Below, in pieces: positions 5,373 through 11,509 of a DNA stretch of 13,044 nucleotides (within the stretch, counting starts at the first letter, position 1; every line of letters begins with the position of its first letter). The stretch covers positions 1-13,044 of the forward strand of contig JAAFHI010000025.1 of the NCBI GenBank assembly GCA_013298335.1. Reading direction: 5' to 3'. The notes under the pieces were generated by a model, which was not told where the DNA came from, did not search any database, and was given only the letters and a program-made list of their open reading frames with translations. This stretch comes from Actinomycetota bacterium (GTDB lineage Bacteria > Acidobacteriota > Blastocatellia > Chloracidobacteriales > Chloracidobacteriaceae). A program made the position numbers and the translations under genes.

Positions 5373-6979
5373 TGGAAAATCAGGAAACGCAAGGGCGCAC
5401 AGACGCAAAGGCGCACAGAAGAACGCTGTTTTTCCTTGCGTCCTTGCGCCTTTGCGCCTTTGCGCTTCTTTCTTCACTCCTGCTCGTGCTGGCCTTTCCG
5501 CCGTTCGATCTGTGGTGGCTCGCGTTCGTCGCGGTCGCGCCGCTCATGTGGGCGGCCACACGGGCGAGCAGCGCACGCAACGGTTTTCTGCTCGGCTGGC
5601 TGACGGGGATCGGCTTCTACTTCGGAAGCTGCTGGTGGGCGACCCATTCGCTCATCGCGTACGGCGGGATTCCGACTGCCCTCGCCTACCTGCTCATCTT
5701 CATCGCCGCCGTCATCGTCGGCCTTCCGACCGGTCTCTTCGGCTGGCTCGTTCACTACACGACGAAACGGAAAAGCACGCTCGGCCTCTGGTGCGCGCCG
5801 CTGTTCTGGGCGGCCACCGAATACTTCCGTGCGGAAGTCATGCAGTTCGGCTGGAATCCGATTGCCAACGCCGTCGCCCTGCACCCAATCCTCATTGCCC
5901 CGGCGCGCTTCGGTGGGAGCTACCTCGTCGGGGCCATACTGGTGATGTTCGCCGCGCTGGCAATTCTTCCTCTTTACGAAAAACATCAGACGGTCAAAGC
6001 CGTGATCGTCGCGGTGTTGCTCGGGGGCGCGCTCTACGGCTCGAATTTCCTCGGACGCAACATCATTTTCAAACCCGGTCCCGAACGGCTGACCGTCTCC
6101 GCCGTGCAGCCGATGGCCCCGATCGAGACCGACAATCCCGCCGATTACGAAGCCGCGCTCGAACGCCAGCGCTCGCTCGCCCGACAGGGTTTGAAGGACG
6201 CGAGGGGAATGAAACTCGTCGTTCTGCCGGAATCGCAGATGGCCATCGACCTGACCGCGCCCGATCCCGAACTGCTCGCCGACATTCGCAGGCTCAATGA
6301 CGACGGTGCCTACGTTTTGAGCAACGCCACGCGCCGCGTCGGGAAAAAATTCACCAATCTGGCCGTGATGTTCCTGCCCGACGGACAGCGCGTGGAATAT
6401 CAGAAAATCAAGCTGATGCCGTTCGGCGAGTACGTCCCGTTCCGCCGCTTTCTTCCCTTCGAGTTTGCGCCCCTTTCGGTCGATGCCGCCGAGGGCGACA
6501 AACTCGTCGTTCTGCCGGTCGGCGAAAACCGCGCGATCGGCGCGTCCATCTGCTTCGAATCGGTTTTCCCGAACCTGCATCGGGCCTTGCGGAAGCAGGG
6601 CGCGGTCGCGTTCATCAACATCGCCAACGACGGATGGTTCGGCCCCACGCCCGGCAGCGACCAGCATTTGCGTCACCTGATTCTGCGCGCCGTCGAGAAC
6701 GACTGCGCCGTCGCCCGTGTGACCAATACCGGAACGAGCTGCTTCATCAACGCGCGCGGCGTGGTCGTTGAAACATTGCCCAAACAACAGCCCGCCGTCG
6801 GTTCGTGGGTCATTCCGACCGCGATCGCAGCGACGGCGGCACCGACACCCTACACCCGCTTCGGTGATGTTTTCGCGTGGCTCTGTCTGGTCGGAACCGT
6901 CATTGCGATGATTCGTACGCTCTGGGTCCGCCTCGCAATATTCATCGAAGACCTCAAGGAACTGGTGGCGGGCGACTGA
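5372..6979 (+). CDS. lnt: Apolipoprotein N-acyltransferase
   Basis: The product is 535 aa. Lnt is an inner-membrane enzyme that transfers an acyl chain from phospholipid to the N-terminal diacylglyceryl-Cys of lipoproteins, completing their maturation in diderms. Several membrane segments span about residues 20-245, including the Lnt-typical LAFPPFDLWWLAFVAVAPL and the FGSCWW region. The periplasmic nitrilase-fold domain follows. The catalytic triad matches E. coli Lnt: Glu287 in LPES, Lys345 in YQKIKLMPFGEYVP, and Cys394 in ICFES. NIANDGWFGPTPG and AVARVTNTGTS are also conserved. A final membrane helix lies near 495-520. The oddity is at the N-terminus. Codons 5-32 are repeat cassette C, adding about 30 residues that include RRTLFFLASLRLCAFALLSS ahead of the normal Lnt start. 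No in-frame ATG follows before the conserved PPFDLWW, and translation is coupled to purM through the TGATG overlap. Confidence 0.95.
   Translation: MENQETQGRTDAKAHRRTLFFLASLRLCAFALLSSLLLVLAFPPFDLWWLAFVAVAPLMWAATRASSARNGFLLGWLTGIGFYFGSCWWATHSLIAYGGIPTALAYLLIFIAAVIVGLPTGLFGWLVHYTTKRKSTLGLWCAPLFWAATEYFRAEVMQFGWNPIANAVALHPILIAPARFGGSYLVGAILVMFAALAILPLYEKHQTVKAVIVAVLLGGALYGSNFLGRNIIFKPGPERLTVSAVQPMAPIETDNPADYEAALERQRSLARQGLKDARGMKLVVLPESQMAIDLTAPDPELLADIRRLNDDGAYVLSNATRRVGKKFTNLAVMFLPDGQRVEYQKIKLMPFGEYVPFRRFLPFEFAPLSVDAAEGDKLVVLPVGENRAIGASICFESVFPNLHRALRKQGAVAFINIANDGWFGPTPGSDQHLRHLILRAVENDCAVARVTNTGTSCFINARGVVVETLPKQQPAVGSWVIPTAIAATAAPTPYTRFGDVFAWLCLVGTVIAMIRTLWVRLAIFIEDLKELVAGD
5385..5467. repeat. 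Cassette C: 8-bp-unit hairpin inside the 5' end of lnt
   Basis: The left arm, 5385-5424, consists of five 8-base units: AAACGCAA, GGGCGCAC, AGACGCAA, AGGCGCAC, AGAAGAAC. After a 3-base loop (5425-5427), the right arm 5428-5467 read on the minus strand gives AAGCGCAA, AGGCGCAA, AGGCGCAA, GGACGCAA, GGAAAAAC. The units pair in phase at 31 of 40 positions. The cassette starts 13 bases after the first base of the lnt ATG and is translated throughout. Confidence 0.85.
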
Positions 6980-6996
6980 TGAATTCAATGGCTTCA

Positions 6997-7024
6997 TTGA
7001 CGCTTCCACACATTCGGTCATAAT
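6997..7024 (+). promoter_or_regulatory. Sigma70-type promoter for the SprT-like gene
   Basis: TTGACG (6997-7002) and CATAAT (7019-7024) are separated by 16 bp. Each hexamer matches the consensus at five of six positions. It lies 18 bases after the lnt stop and would start transcription near 7031, ahead of the ATG at 7055. This suggests that the SprT-like and Trm112-like genes have their own transcript. Confidence 0.6.
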
Positions 7025-7054
7025 GAACCGGCGCACATCCCGCGCGAAGGCCGT

Positions 7055-7825
7055 ATGTTCAAAACCGTCCCACCAACACCGACGCCGTCGGAAGCCGATC
7101 TGGCGGAACTCTTCCGCCGCTGGTATCGCTATATCGCGCCGCGCACCAGGCTGCCCGAAACGATTCACGTCACGTTCTATCCCTACGTCGGCATCAACAA
7201 CACCATCCGCCTCAAGGACGGCGTGCTGCGCGTCAAGCTGTCCGATCTGCTCGCCGACGCGCCGGCCTCGGTGCTTGAAGCGGTCGCGGGCATTCTGTTG
7301 GGAAAACTGTTGCGCAAACCGATTCCGCCGAAGTGCGAGGACGTGTTCCGCGACTACGCCCGATCGCTGCCGGTCCGCAAAGCCGCCGAACATGTCCGTC
7401 GCGAACGCGGCTACAAGGTCGTCTCCGGCGAACAGGGCGAATGGTACGATCTCTCGCCGCTGTTTGACCGTTTGAACGAGGCGTACTTCAACGGTTCGCT
7501 CACCCGGCCGATGCTCACCTGGAGTCGCGCCCGGACGCGCCGCATCCTCGGACACTACGACGCAACCCACCACGCCATCGTCATCAGCCGGACGCTCGAC
7601 GCGCGGACGGTGCCGCCCTTCGTCGTCGAATACGTGCTCTATCACGAGATGCTCCACGTCAAGCATGGCGTCGAACACATCGGCGGTCGGCGGTGCGTGC
7701 ATACGCCCGCATTCCAGGCCGATGAACGTGATTTCGTGGATTACGAACCGGCCATCCACTGGCTGAAAAACTTCGCCGATCTCGGCCCACGCCCGCGGGC
7801 CGTCAAACGCAGAAAGAAATCCTGA
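7055..7825 (+). CDS. SprT-like zinc metallopeptidase
   Basis: The product is 256 aa. The C-terminal half (about 130-256) is a SprT-like/zincin module. It contains LSPLFDRLNEAYFNGSLTRPMLTWSRARTRR-type sequence (given in part), then LGHYDATHHAIVISRTLD, then EYVLYHEMLHVKHG with the zinc-binding HEMLH motif (His197, Glu198, His201). A third ligand candidate is His216 in HTPAFQADERDF. The N-terminal half (about 20-120) has a conserved-looking IRLKDGVLRVKLSDLL segment of unknown role. There is no signal peptide or membrane segment, so it is probably cytosolic. SprT/SPRTN relatives cleave DNA-bound or damaged proteins, but substrate specificity cannot be inferred here. GAAGG lies four bases before the ATG. 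The tail is very basic (RPRAVKRRKKS), compatible with nucleic-acid association. The Trm112-like gene begins 12 bases after the stop. Confidence 0.85.
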   Translation: MFKTVPPTPTPSEADLAELFRRWYRYIAPRTRLPETIHVTFYPYVGINNTIRLKDGVLRVKLSDLLADAPASVLEAVAGILLGKLLRKPIPPKCEDVFRDYARSLPVRKAAEHVRRERGYKVVSGEQGEWYDLSPLFDRLNEAYFNGSLTRPMLTWSRARTRRILGHYDATHHAIVISRTLDARTVPPFVVEYVLYHEMLHVKHGVEHIGGRRCVHTPAFQADERDFVDYEPAIHWLKNFADLGPRPRAVKRRKKS

Positions 7826-7837
7826 CGACGTCCCACC

Positions 7838-8017
7838 ATGCCTCTGACCGAAGCCGACATCGAACTTATCCGCTGCCTCGTCTGCCGCGTTCCCGTGGCC
7901 TTCACGCCCGCCCGCGACGGCCTGCAATGCCCGACCTGCCGCCGGGTCTATCCGATCAAGGATGACCTGCCGCAGATGCTGCTCGACGAGGCTTACATTC
8001 CCAAAGAACAGGCGTAA
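7838..8017 (+). CDS. Trm112-like small zinc-ribbon protein
   Basis: The product is 59 aa from an ATG at 7838, ending in a TAA at 8015-8017. The sequence has CLVC (Cys13, Cys16) and CPTC (Cys31, Cys34), a four-Cys zinc ribbon. RRVYPIKDDLPQMLLDEA follows, which closely matches the Trm112p-like signature (CRxCGRxYPIxDGIPxML) of small bacterial YcaR-type proteins. In eukaryotes and archaea Trm112 activates several methyltransferases that modify tRNA, rRNA and release factors. In bacteria the role is largely unproven. It lies 12 bases after the SprT-like gene and is probably co-transcribed. Its stop codon is shared with the first bases of repeat cassette D, so the last residues could have been altered by cassette insertion. 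Confidence 0.85.
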   Translation: MPLTEADIELIRCLVCRVPVAFTPARDGLQCPTCRRVYPIKDDLPQMLLDEAYIPKEQA

Positions 8018-8094
8018 CACAAAGACACGAAGGCACAAAGACACGAAGGAATTTTAAATAGCCCTGTGTCTTTGTGCCTTCGTGTCTTTGTGTT
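8016..8094. repeat. Cassette D: perfect 29-bp inverted repeat of 8-bp units
   Basis: The left arm, 8016-8044, and the right arm, 8066-8094, are exact reverse complements over 29 bases, with a 21-base AT-rich spacer between them. Each arm is built of 8-base units alternating between CACAAAGA-like and CACGAAGG-like sequences. It overlaps the stop codon of the Trm112-like gene and ends eight bases before the stop of the convergent patatin gene. A long stem at this site could terminate both transcripts. Confidence 0.95.
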
Positions 8095-8102
8095 CTGTCT
8101 TC

Positions 8103-8894
8103 TCACCCGACGGCCAGCGCGACCGTTTCCCGCCCCGAATCAATAAGCGACGTCAGGCCGCTCCGACGAAACAGAATCGTGCCGCGTCCGAGCGTGTCGG
8201 GGGTCGCGATGACGATGGGAACATCGGGATGAGCCCTGCCGATGCGGGCGATCTTGTCGGCGTTCTCGCGGCGGTGTTCGATGCGGTTGGCGATGTCCAC
8301 CACGAGAATCTGTCTGGGTGAAAACGGTTCGGTAAAGAGCCATTCAATCGGGATGCGGTTGTATACCCCGCCATCGATCAAACGGTACGACCGCTCCCCA
8401 TGCACGAACTCGCGCACCGGATAGAACTTCGGAATCGCGACCGCGCCGCGCGTGGCATCGCAGAGCGGGAACGCGGGCAGCCCGCTGTGGAACAGCACTT
8501 CCTCATTCCGAATCAGGTCAAATGCCTGAACGCCGATGCGCGCGATACCGTGGTGCAACCGGTCGGTCGGCGCGCATTCAAGCATGTCGAGGTAGCCGGG
8601 AATGATGCCCGCCCGGCGCTTCAACCGCTGGGCGAGAAACGCGGGCGCGCGCCGCGCCGCGGCCCACGCAATCAACTGTCGCGACGAAAAACTCAGCCCC
8701 AGTTCACGCAGTTTCGGGAGATCAAGCCCGACGCAGCCATAATACGCCGCAATCAGCGCCCCGACGCTCGACCCGACAATTTCCGACACAACAAAGCTGC
8801 GTTCGGCAAGGCCTTCGAGAATGCCGACGTGCGCGACACCGCGTGCGCCACCGGCACCGAGAACGAGACTGACTGGGAGGGAGGGGTCAAGCAT
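8103..8894 (-). CDS. Patatin-like phospholipase family protein
   Basis: The product is 263 aa. All catalytic elements of the patatin/RssA fold are present: the oxyanion-hole loop GAGGARG (13-19), the nucleophile elbow GSSVG with Ser43, and the dyad Asp174 in DGGVYNRIPI. These enzymes hydrolyse acyl ester bonds of phospholipids or other lipids; the substrate here is not predictable. There is no clear signal peptide, so it is probably cytosolic or membrane-peripheral. Middle residues (about 72-125) form a helical, Arg-rich cap. The ATG at 8894 is the only Met ahead of the oxyanion loop, and it lacks a Shine-Dalgarno: the upstream bases are C/T-rich because they belong to the flank of cassette E. 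The gene is convergent with the Trm112-like gene and divergent from maeB. Confidence 0.92.
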   Translation of the reverse strand: MLDPSLPVSLVLGAGGARGVAHVGILEGLAERSFVVSEIVGSSVGALIAAYYGCVGLDLPKLRELGLSFSSRQLIAWAAARRAPAFLAQRLKRRAGIIPGYLDMLECAPTDRLHHGIARIGVQAFDLIRNEEVLFHSGLPAFPLCDATRGAVAIPKFYPVREFVHGERSYRLIDGGVYNRIPIEWLFTEPFSPRQILVVDIANRIEHRRENADKIARIGRAHPDVPIVIATPDTLGRGTILFRRSGLTSLIDSGRETVALAVG

Positions 8895-8903
8895 GGGGGA
8901 AGA

Positions 8904-9050
8904 GGGATCAGGTGTCGGGGATCAGAAGGTTCTGGGTTCTGGGTTCTGGGTTCTGGGTTCTGGGTTCTGGGTTCTGAAGTGAGCGTCACGCGGTTTGTTG
9001 CCTCGGTCAATCTTTTTCAACCTGATCCCTGATCCCCGACACCTGTTCCC
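8904..9050. repeat. Cassette E: GGGTTCT array nested in a 22-bp inverted repeat
   Basis: The outer arms 8904-8925 and 9029-9050 are reverse complements at 21 of 22 positions and are themselves built of period-7 units such as GGGATCA and GGTGTCG. Inside the left arm lies a tandem array, 8928-8975, with six exact GGGTTCT copies plus a leading GGTTCT. The interior from 8976 to 9028 contains no matching AGAACCC array. The cassette fills most of the intergenic space between the patatin gene and maeB. Confidence 0.9.
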
Positions 9051-9061
9051 TTTCCCCGCTG

Positions 9062-9070
9062 TGCTAGACT
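9062..9070 (+). promoter_or_regulatory. Possible extended -10 element for maeB
   Basis: TGCTAGACT has the TGn extension followed by TAGACT, four of six matches to TATAAT. It lies 49 bases before the maeB ATG and directly after cassette E. No acceptable -35 hexamer is seen at normal spacing, so this is a weak call. Confidence 0.3.
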
Positions 9071-9119
9071 CGCCGCCCATCTCCTCCGATTGAATTTCAA
9101 CCATCGAGGTTTCAGAAGA

Positions 9120-11405
9120 ATGAATCGTCGCCAAGCCGCGCTCGACTATCACAGTCAGGGAAGACGCGGAAAAATCGAAGTCGTACCCACCAAGTCCTGC
9201 CTTACCCAACGTGATTTATCGCTCGCCTACTCGCCCGGCGTGGCCGAGCCCTGTCTCGAAATCGCCCGCGACCCGGATACCGCCTATACCTACACCGCCA
9301 AGGGCAATCTCGTCGCGGTCGTCTCCAACGGCACCGCCGTGCTCGGGCTGGGCAATATCGGCGCGCTCGCCGGAAAGCCCGTCATGGAGGGCAAGGGGGT
9401 CCTGTTCAAGCGGTTCGCCGACATCGACGTGTTTGACCTCGAACTCGACACGGAAAACTCGGATGAGATCATCCGGACGATCAAGATTCTCGCCCCGACG
9501 TTCGGCGGCATCAATCTCGAAGACATCAAGGCGCCGGAGTGTTTCTACATTGAGCGGAAGCTGCGCGAGCAACTCGACATCCCGGTCTTTCACGACGACC
9601 AGCACGGTACGGCCATTATTTCGATTGCGGCCATCATCAACGCGCTCGAACTCGTCGGGAAAAACATCGAGGACGTAAAGGTCGTGTTCTCCGGTGCCGG
9701 AGCGAGCGCGATGGGTTGCGCGCGGCTCTACAAAAAGTTCGGCATGAACCCGGACAACATCCTGATGTGCGACACGAAAGGCGTCATTTTCAAAGGTCGC
9801 ACGGAAGGAATGAACGAGCACAAGGACGAGTTTGCCGTCGAAACCGACGCGCGGTCGCTCACCGATGCGCTGCGCGGGGCGGACATCTTCGTCGGCCTCT
9901 CGGCGAAGGGCATGGTCAACGGCGAGATGCTTCAGGCCATGGCCGCGAAGCCGATTATTCTCGCGATGGCGAACCCCGATCCCGAAATCAGTTACGAGGA
10001 CGCGAAAGCCGCGCGCCCCGACTGCATCATGGGCACGGGCCGCAGCGACTATCCGAATCAGGTCAACAACGTCCTCGGATTCCCCTTCATTTTCAGGGGC
10101 GCGCTCGATGTCCGGGCGCGGACGATCAACGACGAAATGATGTTCGCCGCGGCGCGGGCGCTGGCCGAACTCGCCAAGCAGGACGTCCCCGACTCGGTGG
10201 CGAAAGCCTACGATCTGCCGCACCTGTCGTTCGGCCCGGAATACATCATTCCCAAGCCGTTCGATTACCGCGTGCTGGTCTGGGCCGCGTCGGCGGTGGC
10301 GGAAGCGGCCATGAAGAGCGGCGTGGCGCGCATTCAGCTCGACCTCGACGAATACCGCGAACAGCTCGAAAACCGGCTCGGCAAGTCGCGCGAGGTGATG
10401 CGCATCATGTTCAACAAGGCGCGGCTCGAACCGAAGCGCGTCGTCTTTCCCGAAGGCACCAGCCGCCGCATCATCCGCGCGGCCTCGGCACTCGTCGAGG
10501 AACGCATGGCGCGACCGATTCTGCTCGGCGATCCCGAAGAAATCCGCGCGAAGGCCGATGCGCTCCGCATTGATCTCAAGGGCGTCGAACTGGTCCCGAC
10601 CGAAAATCACCCGCGCTTTGCGGAATATCAGGAAACCCTCTACCGCATGCGGCAACGCAAGGGGCTGACCCGTCTGTCCTCCGGCGAACTCCTCACGAGC
10701 AATCCGAACTACTTCGGCGCGATGATGGTACACATGGGCGACGCCGACGCGCTGATTTCCGGCGTGACGAGCAACTACCCCGACACGCTGCGCCCCGCGC
10801 TGCATGTGCTCCAGACCGCGCCGGGCGTCACGCGGGTGATGGGGATGTACATGATGATCGTCCGCAATCGGGTGCTCTTCTTTGCGGACACGACCGTCAA
10901 CATCGAGCCGACCGCCGAGGAACTCGCCGACATCGCGCTTCAGGCGGCGGCGACCTCCGAACGGTTCAGCATCACGCCGCGCGTGGCAATGCTCTCGTTT
11001 TCCAACTTTGGCAGCGCCAAGCACCGGTTTTCGGAAAAGGTGCGGCACGCGACGGAAATTGCGAAGAAGAAACGGCCCGACCTGATGATCGACGGCGAAA
11101 TGATGGCCGACATCGCGCTGTCACCCGAAGAGATGGAGCAGCACTACGCGTTCTCGACCTTGCAGGGACGCGCCAACGTGCTGATCTTCCCCGACCTGCA
11201 ATCGGCGAACATCGCCTACAAACTGATGCAGAAACTGGGCGGCGCGGAAGCCATCGGGCCGATTCTTATGGGAACGGGCAAGCCGGTTCACGTCCTGCCG
11301 AACAACGCCGAAGTGAAGGACATCGTGAACATTGCCGCCATCGCGGTGGTGGACGCGCAGGAAGCGGCCCAGGCGGCGGACGACGACATCAGCAAGGTCT
11401 GTTGA
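9120..11405 (+). CDS. maeB: NADP-dependent malic enzyme with C-terminal PTA-like domain
   Basis: The product is 761 aa, against 759 in E. coli MaeB. It oxidatively decarboxylates malate to pyruvate and CO2, producing NADPH at the TCA/gluconeogenesis junction in the cytosol. The malic N-domain has [12 protein letters not shown] with the catalytic-type Tyr37, and [20 protein letters not shown]. The metal-site loop FHDDQHGTA is at 157-165. The Rossmann domain carries GAGASAMG (192-199), and IIPKPFDYR closes the malic part. From about residue 430 a phosphotransacetylase-like domain follows ([59 protein letters not shown]). In MaeB this domain is generally regulatory, sensing acetyl-CoA, rather than catalytic. 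The start at 9120 is preferred to a TTG at 9090; GAGG lies ten bases upstream. The gene stands alone, ahead of a hairpin terminator. Confidence 0.96.
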   Translation: MNRRQAALDYHSQGRRGKIEVVPTKSCLTQRDLSLAYSPGVAEPCLEIARDPDTAYTYTAKGNLVAVVSNGTAVLGLGNIGALAGKPVMEGKGVLFKRFADIDVFDLELDTENSDEIIRTIKILAPTFGGINLEDIKAPECFYIERKLREQLDIPVFHDDQHGTAIISIAAIINALELVGKNIEDVKVVFSGAGASAMGCARLYKKFGMNPDNILMCDTKGVIFKGRTEGMNEHKDEFAVETDARSLTDALRGADIFVGLSAKGMVNGEMLQAMAAKPIILAMANPDPEISYEDAKAARPDCIMGTGRSDYPNQVNNVLGFPFIFRGALDVRARTINDEMMFAAARALAELAKQDVPDSVAKAYDLPHLSFGPEYIIPKPFDYRVLVWAASAVAEAAMKSGVARIQLDLDEYREQLENRLGKSREVMRIMFNKARLEPKRVVFPEGTSRRIIRAASALVEERMARPILLGDPEEIRAKADALRIDLKGVELVPTENHPRFAEYQETLYRMRQRKGLTRLSSGELLTSNPNYFGAMMVHMGDADALISGVTSNYPDTLRPALHVLQTAPGVTRVMGMYMMIVRNRVLFFADTTVNIEPTAEELADIALQAAATSERFSITPRVAMLSFSNFGSAKHRFSEKVRHATEIAKKKRPDLMIDGEMMADIALSPEEMEQHYAFSTLQGRANVLIFPDLQSANIAYKLMQKLGGAEAIGPILMGTGKPVHVLPNNAEVKDIVNIAAIAVVDAQEAAQAADDDISKVC

Positions 11406-11426
11406 GTCGCTGGCCGTGTGATTGAA

Positions 11427-11472
11427 AAACGGGGATGAGGTCACGCCGCTCGGGCTGCCTCAATCCCCGTTT
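11427..11472. terminator. Bidirectional hairpin terminator between maeB and the right-hand kinase
   Basis: AAACGGGGATGAGG (11427-11440) pairs with CCTCAATCCCCGTTT (11458-11472), a 14-bp stem with a single bulged A and a 17-base loop. It sits 21 bases after the maeB stop and 37 bases beyond the stop of the convergent kinase gene. The stem ends in A/T runs on both sides, giving short U-rich ends in either direction. Confidence 0.7.
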
Positions 11473-11509
11473 CCCATTTCAGCCAATGGGTGAACCGGTG
11501 GTGGCGAAT

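Noticed and set aside
4278..5477. A 399-codon minus-strand frame opposite purM
   Set aside because: It lies opposite an intact purM; its N-terminus is just a translation of cassette C.
5474..8044. An 856-codon open frame on the minus strand opposite lnt and the SprT-like gene
   Set aside because: It is the antisense shadow of GC-rich coding sequence. The opposite strand encodes clear Lnt and SprT-like proteins with catalytic motifs, and the antisense product has no recognisable domain. Its first residues simply translate cassette D.
8928..8975. GGGTTCT array as a coding repeat
   Set aside because: Plus- and minus-strand frames across it read as monotonous repeats joined to unrelated intergenic sequence, with no start site or homology.
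9216..11048. A 610-codon open frame on the minus strand inside maeB
   Set aside because: Same antisense effect: composition is Arg/His/Val/Gly-rich with no motifs, while the plus strand encodes a full-length MaeB.
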